In this document: positions 44,610-56,422 of the stretch, in pieces
Layout: each line of letters opens with the position of its first letter
Position numbering within the stretch: the first letter of the stretch is position 1
Assembly (NCBI GenBank): GCA_965644295.1
Contig: CBFFRP010000363.1
Span: 1 to 64,000 of the forward strand
DNA: 64,000 nt
From: Paraphysomonas bandaiensis
Lineage: Eukaryota > Chrysophyceae
Direction of reading: 5' to 3'
Notes under the pieces: generated by a model
Databases searched by the model: none
The model's input: the letters and a program-made list of their open reading frames with translations, nothing else
Told to the model about the DNA's origin: nothing
Translations under genes and position numbers: made by a program

Positions 44610-47160
44610 ATGGCTTGGATCAAGCTATTTGTGGGTAACTGCCAAGTAGATAGGGACGGGTCAAGCTTATCGGATTATGTGTACGATGTGCACATGCGCA
44701 TTAACAGCAAAGATATCACTATACAGCGCTCGTATTTAGATTTCTGTGATTTTGATACACATTTATTAAGAAATATAAATGAAGTGACTCTACCAGAGTG
44801 TCCTTTACAGTATGCGGAGGCCATAAGAAGATACCGTATCAAACAAAGTGATCCATTTGGAGCTCTGAGACGTGTAACGATTGGAGGAGATGCTTCAGCT
44901 GCAGATAACTCCCCGTATGTTCCCTACTTTTCAGATGATCGGAGTAGTTATATGCGGACTATGTTTGAAATCGAAGAGGATGCCACTATCAAATCCTCTG
45001 ATCTTACCCAGTGGCTGATTGCAATCTTCAGTGAACCTAGTGTCTTAGAGCTGCCAGTCTCTGCGAGGTTTCTCAACCCTGAGGAAGATTGCTTTCGTAG
45101 GAATTCGGCTGAACTAGACGTTGAGATGAGTGAATTCGACTTCTTAGTCCCTAGTAAAGGAATGAAATCGAAACAGCTGTTAAGTAAGTTTGCCATGCAG
45201 CTGGAGGTGCAACAAGGACAGATCCTCGTCTGGAGATTCCGTTCCCGTACACATGATGTAGCTTTCGGTATAGAGATCAATGGTGATCCTGTACTCTCGT
45301 CAAGACGTTTTGCATCTAGTAAGGAAGAAGTGCGGGGAGTTATGCAAGTTCCAGACTCAGTTTCGGAGGCTGTGTGCGAACTTAAATTTGACAATAAATA
45401 TGCTGGGGTAGCAGTGTTTTCTGGCCCGAAAATTAATTTCTAATACAATGTTTCAGATGCTTGCGGCTACAGCGTTAACCTACAATTGCAGAGCGGTTGA
45501 GGGAGTAGAGTTTTCAGATTCTCGGCGACGTGCACACGAAAAGAATGTCAAGATTCGGTATGATATATTGACTACACGGGTATAACGCAGTTACCTGTAC
45601 ATCATATTTATAGGCAAAAAGTGGATGCCTGTGAACAGATATATGACGTATTATCGAAAGAAGCGAAAGCAATAAGGACATCAGCTATCGACGGTACACT
45701 TCATCCAAATTCTCAGCAAGAACGATTTTCACCTGGTGGTTGCTCATCACGTACTGCGATATCTAGTGCGTACAATCCAAGTAGTGTTATAGAGGAAAAC
45801 AAAGCTCTGAAGGACGAGGTAGCGGCGCTAAAACAAGAGGTGAAGGAGTTAAAAGCTCATAATGCTTTGCTACAGAGAAAGGTACTTATCTTGCTGGGGT
45901 GTAGTATTCGTTCGTTATCATCTACGAAAAAGTCATGACACTTTTGTTGCATGTAGTTGAATTCGAGCGCGACATGGGGAAAAAGTCAGAGCCAGGATAT
46001 TACCACGGGTGTGTTACACATGGGCCGAGAAGCTAATCAGGATGTTAGTGGGTCGCCCACGCTGCAGAACAGAATTAGTGCGAGATTAGAGAGACGGAGG
46101 AGCACAGGTGACATGGAAGAGGATTTCGACGCCTGGTAATTTTTGTGTCATGTAGTTTTAATTGTTTATTATTTCGTCAATTTGGACAGGTATCTTAAGC
46201 AATTCGGGCAGAGTGTGAATTCTAGAGATAGAAACTCAGCAGTTTTGGCGGATGGACTTAAGAAATTTGCTCAGAAAGTGTCCACAATATTTAAGTAAGC
46301 CCTTGCGGTGTAGTTAAATAGGTTGATAAATTCACATATGCAGGGTAACTGAGGAAGAAAGTGATGATAGACAGATTAGTGCTGTCGACAGTGGTCAAAG
46401 CAGTAATTTTTCTTCTCCTTCTCGTCAACCGAAATCACCGTATTCGCCTTCAGAGTCCACGGACTTTTCACCCACCAATTCTCGCGCATACGCTAATGAT
46501 AACGTGGAGCAAGACCATTTATTGACTGGGAAGTCAGAGAATACCCCACAATGTAGCCCAGTCTCATCACTGCGTGGACTCTATAAGCAGGGTGTCTCTG
46601 CTGTGAATGCAGAGAGCACCACTAATAACGACAATGGAACCGGTACCTCCGGTAAACTGCCTGTTAGTGCTGACGAGGATACTGTTCGACAAACGCATTC
46701 CTCTGAAGGAAATATTACTCCCCATCCAGTGGACCAGCAGTGCGACAAGTCGAACGCTATATTACCTGGTGTTCCTGATGAAGATCAAGATAGTATCTGC
46801 AGGTAGTATACAGGGTGCTATGTTTTTTTTGTGTATATCTAATGCTTTTGTAATCAGGACTAAAGAACAGAGTGACCAAAGTGATAGTAGCAGGTGGGAA
46901 TATATTTTCCCTGACGATTCAGCATTTTAGTATGTGGAATGTGTTGTAGGGTTATTGACAATAAAGATGGTGAGCGTATTTCGAGCGATGACGGTATTAT
47001 CCGGTTAAGTGCATATGTTGAAATTAATGATATGATTATAGAGTCTTGTCAAACCGCTGACGAAGGAATAGCACATGAAAGCGAAAGTTTACCTACTGAT
47101 GCCAATAAAGCATTCGTTGTTGGGATGATTGACGAACCAGATAGTGATGATGAAATATAA
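44610..47160 (+). CDS. PX–GOLD domain protein with long acidic coiled-coil tail
   Basis: Exon 1 (ATG 44610) is open for 277 codons. Residues about 5–150 form a PX-like domain (YVYDVHMRINSKDITIQRSY, FCDFDTHLLRNI, YAEAIRRYRIK, closing helix LTQWLIAIFSEPSVLEL). Residues about 190–277 are a GOLD beta-sandwich (LEVQQGQILVWRFRSRTHDV, FGIEINGD, LKFDNKYAGVAVFSG). That frame stops at 45441–45443. If a phase-0 intron from GTAGCA (about 45407) to the TTTCAG at 45453 is spliced, the protein continues through further exons to the TAA at 47158–47160. These carry a coiled coil (ENKALKDEVAALKQEVKEL) and a Ser/Asp-rich tail ending EPDSDDEI. SEC14–GOLD and TMED proteins use GOLD in membrane traffic; PX–GOLD is uncommon. 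A two-product gene is possible. Confidence 0.75.
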
Positions 47161-48219
47161 TACAAGCAATGTAAGGAAGTTCTATGGACTATTTGGTTTA
47201 GGTTTAAACAACACAAGATAGTAATGTGTGATTTGTCCGATGCCATAGTTAATAATATTTCGTTACTATAAAATTTCTATATCGAGGTCATTCGAACTGA
47301 TGGAAGCGAGTGTGTATTATTCAACCTAGTTAAGTTGTTTGAATTATCTTGTCATACCAATTTTGGTGTAACTGTTTAAAATTTCGTGCAATTAGAAGCT
47401 GTGTTTTATGTGTTAGGGTTTACGTAGCAGTCACACAACAGTGAAACAATATTATATTATTATGAATTTCATTCATAGACTATTATATATGATATACTCG
47501 TATAGTGTACAAACCCTGAAATATATTGACTGTATAAGATCGTGACTATCGAAAACTCTGATCATATTGGTTTGTAGTATAGAGAATATAAATTTAGCGA
47601 ATGACAATGAATATAAATAAGAGCAATTGATTATTATATTTTAACTAATTGATTATTGAGTGAGTTCAATGTCCTGTTACTTAAGCTTTAATCATCACAA
47701 TATCTAATACTGATATCTGTGACTTGGTTTCTAACTAAAAATATGACTGTATATAATATATAAATGTGTTACTAAAAGTGTGAATAGAAGTAAGTGTTAC
47801 TAAGAGTCAATGAAGTCTGCATAATGGAGTAGAAAGCATTCTTTATTAATTACTATGTGCCAGTTAGGTGAAGCACCAACTGTATATGTAACGAATATTT
47901 TAGATGAAGAGGCCACCGACAGGAATAGGGACGGTGCAGCAGCATACTGCTACACAATTACCACGCATACATAATACGGTGATGCAAGTACAATATAATA
48001 AAATCAAGTGACACACCTCAAACATGATTGGTTCAAACTACTATAATCGGCATATATAATACACAGACGGATGTATGTAACGCTGCTAAGTCGTCATCAA
48101 ATGACAGCGACTGTAGTGCAATGTACTGAAAACAATATATATGACGTAACATACGAACAAAATTACAAGAAATGGGTGAACGAAAATTGAATCCATGGAT
48201 AGCTGTCGCCAAGAATGAA
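47161..48219. other. Long convergent non-coding region
   Basis: AT-rich; no gene. Bases 47313–47370 (TATTATTCAACCTAGTTAAG, GTCATACCAATTTTGGTGTAA) are a diverged end of the CCTAGTC element family seen at 15.2–16.1 kb. Confidence 0.5.
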
Positions 48220-49369
48220 TTAAATAACAACGCTATGGGGAATGGTATCAGGAATAAGAGAGAGGAATTCCGTCATGACGTTGAGTTCTTGAACATTGAC
48301 ATCTCTCTTCAAGGCAGGGTAAGAAATCGCAACGACAAATCGATATCTGTGAAAACAAAGTTATATGATCAAATTATCTATACGGAGACGGATAGACGTA
48401 CCTAGCTTTTGTGTCGAACACAGGTTTCATTGCGAGGTAATTAAGAAACATATCACCCGTTCGACGCCTATTAGTCACGACTACACGAACAGGTTTCGCA
48501 TCTCTCAATGCTTCGCTCATACGAGCTACACTGTCTCGCTCCGTCTGAGGGCACTGCATAAATCTGCAATTAACGCCCGCAATGTTGTGGCGGTTATACC
48601 CTGTAGATAATTCGAACTGCTTGTTGGCATAGATGATGGGGAACCCAGGGCGCTCAGTGCTGGCACTAGCTACAGACACGGCAAAAGGCAGACTTTCCAG
48701 AGTCTGGTAGAACCGTTGCATAAAATTTTCAATAGATGTGTAAAAATGTTGATTGGACGGTCTCAGCGCTTTCATAACACGGACCATCGGACTGTCACTG
48801 GTATTCTGCTGCAAGGTGAGTGGAATACCCATTTTAACATTAATACTGTTGGTACATTTATCTTCTGCTGGGATAGACGCATACTCGGCACTATGCATAA
48901 ATCGAACGCATTCTCGCCATATCAGCAATGTGGCTGAATCAAATATGGTCATCACCATGCCCTGAGCAAAGGTCTCCGGGTTTGTGGCGTAAGAGCAATC
49001 TCGATAGTCCGAATCAGTCATGTTTATCACCTCCGGAAGACAAAAAGTATCCTTTACACTATTAAGAATACTCGAATTATACTCCTCACTGTTGTTACTT
49101 TTCTTCATAAAAGGAACTAAAGAATCGAAAAACTTGAGATCTGTATTGACATGACTGTTGATTAGGTATGATATGAATGCCTTCCTGCCACTGACAGATG
49201 CCATCACACATCGAAAACATGTGACCTCCGCTGATAATCCCGGATCCTCAGCACATGAGAGGGTTGTCATTGTCTTTGTACTATCTTCATGTCCTCCTTT
49301 ATTAAGGGGAACAATCTTGAGTTTGCTACCAGTCTCTGGTGACTGATATCTACCATACGTAACACCCAT
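48220..49369 (-). CDS. RGS–LOV protein (putative blue-light receptor)
   Basis: Two exons, 49369–48402 and 48346–48220, joined by a 55-bp intron (365 residues). It starts MGVTYGRYQS, an N-myristoylation-like context. The N-terminal half has an RGS-like helical bundle: GRKAFISYLINSHVNTDLKF, FDSLVPFMKK and FDSATLLIWRECVRFMHSAE. The C-terminal half is a PAS/LOV domain with IIYANKQFELSTGYNRHNI, the photoactive-Cys motif GVNCRFMQ, and flavin-contact residues in TNRRRTGDMFLN and LAMKPVFD. The last strand reads YRFVVAISYP, so the Gln that normally senses flavin N5 is Ser here. No kinase or other output follows. RGS–LOV proteins are known in fungi, for example BcLOV4; binding of flavin here is inferred. 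Confidence 0.8.
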
Positions 49370-50049
49370 ACTGATTAACACACTACACTATGTCCTCTGT
49401 GCTCAATATATTAATATATAGGGGCTTATTCAATCATATGAATTACCATATGAATTAATTGCATATGGTCGAATGAAGCAGTGTGGGATTGGTGTGTATT
49501 GTATGTCCAATGCTTTAGTGTGAGTGAATCTATATGTTCGGTTAGGTATGGAAGGATGCATATGGGGGGGGATGTATACCATACATACATACTAAGAGAA
49601 GGTGGGCTCGGGTGTGTCATCATGTGTTTTTTCTTTTGTTTAACGTGTTTTTTCATACGAATATTAATATGTGTGGTGGTGATAAGGGGGAAGTTAGTGA
49701 AACTGGTGATGTGGAGGGTAAATGGGATTAGAATTCAGAATACTAGTAGTATCTTGAACAGATACTAATTTTCATTTCATTACTTTCGGATATCAAAAAA
49801 ACTGAAAATAATAAACTGAAAATCTGAATATGATTACAATCAAATCAACTCATACAGACATATATGCATATATATAGCTGCCATAGCATGAATATCGACC
49901 AGATTCTATCTCTATCACTGCAAAACACACCATAGTTTTGTCTTATCAATCATTTTCATGCCCTGGTCATTAGCTTGATACCCTTTAAGTGGACTGGTTA
50001 CCTCTCTATTTCCTCTAAATAAACGTCCTGGAAATAAGCGGATACTATA
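49370..50049. promoter_or_regulatory. Divergent intergenic region (RGS–LOV / CABLES-like)
   Basis: 680 bp between start codons, with GCATATGG/CCATATG palindromes at 49430–49475 and TATATGCATATATATAG at about 49860. No array or gene seen. Confidence 0.4.
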
Positions 50050-52112
50050 ATGAAAAGAAAGTCATCAAAGCACCATCATCACCATCAGTACCTCACAGAT
50101 GTTGGGCCTGGAGGAAGACATAAATATGCCACTCGGTAAATGAGATTTTTTGTGTTTATAAGTCACTAATTACTGCACTCACAGGCATCTCGCTGCACTT
50201 GATTTTCTGCAGTCCATTTCGATGAAGAATGAGCATAGAATTATGGAATCTTGTTACGAAGTTAAGTTTTTATCATCTGGAACACATAGCGGAGTACAAG
50301 GTGGCAGTGAAGGAAAAATAGATAGTCAACACCCAAATGTTACACTCCCAAGAGAAGAAGGACCTAGTATAGCTGGAGGAAGAAAGTTAGACGGTAGATA
50401 TGCGCCAGTAGCATCCGTACCGAGACATATGAGGTACATTATAGTTGTCCTAATATTTTTCTGTGCCAAGTATGAACTAATGCGTGGATTTAACAGGTAT
50501 CGTATGAATCGCTTTAATGAGCAAAGTGCGTTAGTTAAACAATGGGAAGACGCACTCCTTCACACCCAGATGCCATCCTCGACACATACTAGTCAACTTC
50601 CTAATATTGGAAACACCGGAGGACTGCTCGGTTCACGTCTTTTTTTTTCTCGGTCTCACGGATACCCTCTCAGTATGCTCAGCGTTATACCCTACACTCC
50701 TGAAGCAGAAAAGGTCTGGTTATCGAATATATCAGGCGCATACATCCAGCTCATTCTGTGCTGTGTTTCTTAGGCCAGGGCAGAGAAGCAAGCAGAGTCT
50801 AGTCAGGGTGCGAAGACATACAAACTTCCCCAGAGGGATTGGCGAGGTATCAGCTTCCGGGGATATTTCCAGGTACATCAATCTTGTGTTCTCTTCGATG
50901 ATAATGCCTATGTATACATCAGGACACCGGAAATTCGACAGAGGGCGATCTCTCTTCCCCCAGTCAGCAGCAATCACTTCCTGTTCCTCGAGTGGAGGCA
51001 CCGTCTGGAAACTATCTGCATGATCCATATACTCTGGATGACCCGGACATGATGCAGGCATGTTCATGTTATCATTATCTAAAATAGGTTATTGTAGTGA
51101 TATGTGTACTGTAACTAGGGCAAGCATCGATACGTGTTGCGAGGTGATGCCAGTACTGGTCCTGTCATGTCTTCGGTTATCCTCTTTGTTAATGCCAAAG
51201 ATCTTAAAGATGTAGGCAACTCTTTGGAGCGAATATTATGGTCTGATTTTACTTCGCAGGACCTAAATGAAAAATTCCGTGAGCGTCATCCTACGCTGCC
51301 GCAGACACTCAGTCTAAGCAAAGTATGGCCATATTTTTAGCATACGTACACTCATATATATTATAATTATTTACTAGATTAGGAACTTAAAGAAGGCTGC
51401 GTTGCTTGGGAGTTTAGCACTAGATCTTGAGGTATCAACAGTGGCAATCGCGTTTATATGTTTCGAGCAGCTCTGTCTCAAGGTACAACGCAATATATTT
51501 TCTAGATTTTAATATGCGACGCATATATCTACCATATATAATAGTGGTATTATACTTGTAGCTAAGAATGTTTTCTGTTAGGGATTGGTCACTAAAGCCA
51601 ACAGAAGACTTTCAATGGCTGTGTGTCTCATCCTAGCTGTCAAATTTAATGAGTCAATATCAGATACTTGGTGTGTATACCTCTATTGTCACTAATACTT
51701 TGGTGATGCTTAAATTTATGTAGCTTGGACTCTGTGTTTGAATTCGCGGATAGGCAGTGGTCGATACCAAAGAAAGAGGTGACTTGTAAACTGCATATGC
51801 GAAATGGTTCTTGACTTGCCACAGATTTTGGAGGCCGAGTTTGGAGCATTTATGCATCTTAATTTCTCCCTTCATGTTCCACACGAGCATGTGTTTGTGG
51901 TCTATTCGAGGCTACTTAAGCAAATGCACAAGACTTCGCGAGTGTACTTAGGGGACGATGTGCACGGAGAATACACACAGGTCCTGCATTCTTTATTTTT
52001 TTTCGATCCTGTTGACTTGACTTGTTAGAGCTTGTTGGATCTTGATGCTAGTAGGAGGGACGCACTTAGAAAAGCTGCTGCACAACTATCACAAGATGAG
52101 AAATCTGTTTGA
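50050..52112 (+). CDS. CABLES-like protein with C-terminal cyclin box
   Basis: Multi-exon gene from the ATG at 50050 (MKRKSSKHHHHHQYLTD) to the TGA at 52110–52112. The N-terminal part is hydrophilic, with HLAALDFLQSISMKN and a Gly/Ser linker. From about 51120 the exons give YVLRGDASTGPVMSSVILF, NAKDLKDVGNSLERI, DLNEKFRERHPTLPQTLSLS and KIRNLKKAALLG. They continue VSTVAIAFICFEQLCLKG, TKANRRLSMAVCLILAVKFN, KKEILEAEFGAFMHLNFSL and HVPHEHVFVVYSRLL. This is the order of the cyclin-fold region of CABLES (Cdk5 and Abl enzyme substrate) proteins, including LTLSKIRSLKRE-like and NR.L..A..L..AKF signatures. The middle exons (50.6–51.1 kb) are harder to join and one boundary there is unsure. Binding of a CDK is inferred. 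Confidence 0.78.
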
Positions 52113-52625
52113 CGTAGTGGTCGACATATGCTATTTATATTCAGTCTTCCTTGGAAATATAATGGGGTACTGTCTATGTATAATATATATGTCGCTAAAT
52201 ATGGTACTGATACGTTTAGTATTTAGTACAGTCTATTATTAAGTGACTCTGTAAATAATTTATAAGATTTTCATAGTTAATTTTTCTACACAAGTGACAC
52301 TGATATTGCTGAGTGTTCCTTGTACCACAAAAGTATTTCGCTTTAAGTGGGCAGAACAATATCTGCTGACTACACATATGCTATATGCAGCTCATGTTAG
52401 TTTACCCCCAGTACACCACGAAAAGGTGCGAGTCCAACTTTGTTGGGGGTACCATGAATCATGATAAAAGCGCAAAGCGCCATGCAGTGGCTGAAAATCA
52501 GTCAGAAACGTCATAAGTACAATCTTATTAGCATATATCCCGTCATCAGACGGGTGGTAGAAACAACTATAACTAACTATTTCATGACTAACGATCTAAG
52601 AATAAAGATAAAAAGCCCGCTAGAA
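52113..52625. repeat. Convergent intergenic region holding a retroelement-body fragment (about 52287–52446)
   Basis: No gene. The minus strand from 52446 to 52287 (ACTCGCACCTTTTCGTGG, GTCAGCAGATATTGTTCTG, TTGTGGTACAAG, AGTGTCACTTG) matches 37439–37612 in order, with scattered differences. The common 3' tail is absent. Confidence 0.65.
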
Positions 52626-55600
52626 CTAAAATTCTTTATTGTCATGGCCACGAAGCAACAGAAGTGGCACAATCGCGACAACTACTGGAATCAAGACGAG
52701 GTACTTCAACCACACATAGAATCTAGTGCTCACTGAAATCTCCACAGTGTCTTCGAAGTATTGGCCGTGGTCGTTATACATGCCGACCACCAGGTTGAGA
52801 GTCTCCGGAGGCACTACAGGAAGATTCACAGTATATCGCCCAGGCCGAGAGAACTCCTTCGTAAGCATGGGTTCCATCTTGTTGGTGCCTCGAGTGAATA
52901 CCACAGTGTAACGGGGAGTGAACCCCACCAACTTCCTTGTATCCCAAATATCAAAAGATACGGCAATTGTGGGGCCACCTTTCACGTCTGTGTAACTGTA
53001 ACATATGTAATAGTAAGTCCATTAAATGGATACACAGCCTGCGTGGTACCTGAGCAACTTTTTCATTCTAAGGGGGATAGATATACCGGATTGTCCATGA
53101 GTAAAGACATTGCCTCTGTGCTTAGGGAAAGAAGACCATGTATTTAGAGGGTGGTGGGGAACCTACACGCACAGCAATCACAATCTAACTCACAAGATGA
53201 GAAACTGTATACGAACCTGTGTCTCCAGTACATGTAGATGTCCAGTAATGGTACCAACTACTATGTCCAGAAGGCCGTTACCCGTTACATCGTCGACTAA
53301 CGGTGTACTATATATGTGTTCGCCGAGGTCAATTCTCTCAGCACATGTGTGTTTGCCGTCTATAATATACAGGTGTCCGTCAAATGAAGGGATCAGGAGA
53401 TGCAATGATGGTTTCGGTTTCTTAGAATCTTGTTGTTTGTGCCACTCAGAAAGAATTTGATGACGCCTGGAGCGCCTCCGCGGCTTGTCCTGATTCTTGC
53501 CTAAAGTATTAGAATCGGTACTGCTGTCTGCTCCGGGCCCCTTGGATGAAACACCACGCATTCCATCAAGTCTCCTGCGCACTTCCTCAGCACCGGTCTC
53601 AGGAACAGGATCATGCTCTTGCTGTTCCTCAGAACCCTCCTGTGGTGGCTCTTGCTCCACACTGGCGCTAGATGGGGCGGCTGCAGGCTCATGTCCAGCG
53701 CTGTTTCGAGTCCAGAGAGGGGCATGAGGGTCAGAGTATGTGCTTGGAGATAAAACGTCCCTAGATTCACGGTATATGTGCAGATCAACGAGAACAATTG
53801 GAGCAGATACCTCTCCGCCTACAGGTAGAGCAAAAGGGTAATTGGGAAGAACCTTGCCTGTATGTATGTACGGGTAAGTTCACTACGGACTGTGCGTGTC
53901 ATAAACATACCAGTATCTCCTCTCACAGCATACACATGATATCCATCCAGGGCGGCTACAGCAACGACCACATCCAGAAAACCGTCTCCATCTACATCAC
54001 CAATGGTTGGTGTGTGATATATAGCACCTGACAATCTACCCAAAACGGCACATTACATCAGTAACATAGTAAATTAGGCGACGAACCTAACGTCCCACAA
54101 CACGTCACCGTTCACATCAAGGCAAACCAGATTGCCACCTAGATCTCCCAATATCATCTCAAGATCTGGGCCACCTCGAACATCTGCGACAGCAACTTGT
54201 GCCTATAGATACCAGTCACACATAAAGGACTCATCGAACACAAACCTAAACCTGAATCTCATGAAACTGCATCGGGAAGAAGCGTCGACAGAAACCGGTG
54301 TCCCCTGGGAGGACGCGAGTGCGTTATAATAGCGCCACAAAAATTTATAAAGACACTTACCATCCAACACATAGAGCAGACCCAAAGATGTGCCTACGAT
54401 CACCTCTGATCTCCCATCCCCATCTAAGTCAGCGACAGTGGGAGCTGCGTGAATAAGTGCTTTGAACTTAGTCTTATCAGTGGTGAGGTCCAAGTGAACC
54501 ATCCAGGACCATGACTCGCTCACAATATTCCAGCATGCAATTCCCCCGGCAATGAAGTCTCGTGGGTCATAATCAAGTCCATTAGCTGTACTTAAACTTT
54601 AGCAGTGCGAAGTTACAATACCATATACTATTACGTGGTAATTTTATACATGCATAAGTATCAATGGTGTACACATTACCTGGGTGCTCTTCTCTGTCGA
54701 AGTAGTACGAGACAGGAATGATGATCTCAACATTACCATCGTTGTTTACATCTGCTAGAGTGGGAGAGGCCAAAACATGTGGGTCCACATACACGTAGTT
54801 ACTGTCGTTAAAGAATCCGCCCATATAACCTGCGACCATCAACGTGAATCAAGTATGGCGTATAAAAGAGAACCGCACCACCATAGAACATATCGTCGCC
54901 CATGTAGCGCCTGTGCATATAATGTTGTTGATGGTTTGAGATGTAGTCGTCCACCCATTCAGATGGGTCTCCCCCTCCTAGCGGTCCCACATCGTCATCC
55001 CACTTTGGGGGCATATAGTGCTCAGCAATATCCTCGATATCAATGTCGGTAGTGTCCCTGTGATCGACCTTTTCCTCCCCATCTTCCTCCACTGTGGGTT
55101 TTCCATTCCCACCACTACCATCAGATTCATGTGTTTCCTCTGCCTCTCTCTGAACTTCATCAAGTACCCGCAGATTATTTTCGCCTCTGTCAGATAAATC
55201 TGGAATACCGCAATAAAGAATAGACCGGTCAGCATGAATTATGACGACAGTCAAATGTGTAGCACGCACCTTTCTTTTCCGGAGAATCATGCACTCCAAC
55301 TTTCAGCGGTGTCATTTCCTCGCTAGATTCCTGTAGCATCTTCCGGCCCTGAGGTACAGAGAACTTTATGGAATATCACTATGAGAAGGCAAACGTACCA
55401 GATAAGTGTCGGCAGCTGAGTCTCTGGAGCTGTAGAACTGCAGTCTGCGCCTTGAATTAACATCGGGGTTCTGCTCCGGATAAGTATCTTGCTTAACCGG
55501 GCCTTGTAGATCATCCGGTTTCACAACCTGATCAGCATGACAATCACAACATATATCATGTAGACATAATGACACAAGGCACTGTCAAGAGAGCAAAACC

Positions 55601-56329
55601 TGATTTGTTTTCTTCGCCTCATATCTGTTGTCGAACATAGACGTCATTACATAAGCATCAAGAAATTGCGGATCCATGCCAGTCGCCCAATCCTTCTTCA
55701 CTTTTAATTTAGGTACCTACATATACATATTAAATTTTACATTTCCAATTCACATGACGTACCTGAACATGAAAGTCCTCTAGATATTGTCCAAATTCTC
55801 CCAATCGAATCCAAAACAGATTTGCATTCTTGTCAACTACCCCAATATCATTGGTGCCATCCCCATCAATATCATAAAGCACTGGGCTACCCTGAAAAGA
55901 GGAACCGTCAAAACCGAGAGGGAAGCCCCATGGTTTGAACCCACTGTGTCCGAGGACCTCCACATATTGATAGAAAGTGTTTAAGAAAATTTGTTTCTTT
56001 CCATCATCTCCTGATGGAAATATCACAGGTGTTGCATAGACGGATGATCCCACTGCAGATGACCATTTAAGCTCTGCGTCGATATTACACGACTCTAGTG
56101 AAGAACTCAAACGAGAAATATGCTGCAGAGTGATCGGTGTGGCGTTATGATAGGCTGTAAAGCGCTTCACATCATTGTAGTCTGGGACTATCTTCTCAAT
56201 GTCTCCATCTGCTCTGAGGGGGTTTGATATGGAGGCCTGTATAGGAGACAACACCACTGACAGTATAACTAACACACAGAGATAGAGAGGATGATACGGG
56301 TTACTACATTGCGCACCACGGAGACTCAT
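52626..56329 (-). CDS. DEX1-like FG-GAP repeat membrane protein
   Basis: About a dozen exons from the ATG at 56329 to the stop at 52626. An N-terminal signal peptide is visible ([18 protein letters not shown]). DEX1-type blocks follow: [40 protein letters not shown]. Integrin-alpha-like FG-GAP, Ca-binding repeats are [56 protein letters not shown] and [14 protein letters not shown]. Two long acidic, low-complexity inserts separate them, one near 55.0–55.6 kb and one near 53.4–53.7 kb. A beta-rich juxtamembrane domain ([18 protein letters not shown]) and one C-terminal helix ([17 protein letters not shown]) end the protein. In plants DEX1 is a type I membrane protein needed for pollen exine. 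The role here is unknown, plausibly calcium-dependent surface or secretory function. Confidence 0.88.
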
Positions 56330-56422
56330 AGTGATTGGTACACAGCACTGCGGAATGGGCAGCGGGAGTGGTGTGATGAGATTATTCGCAGTAGCAGTGC
56401 CACTTTATTTAATAAGCATAGC

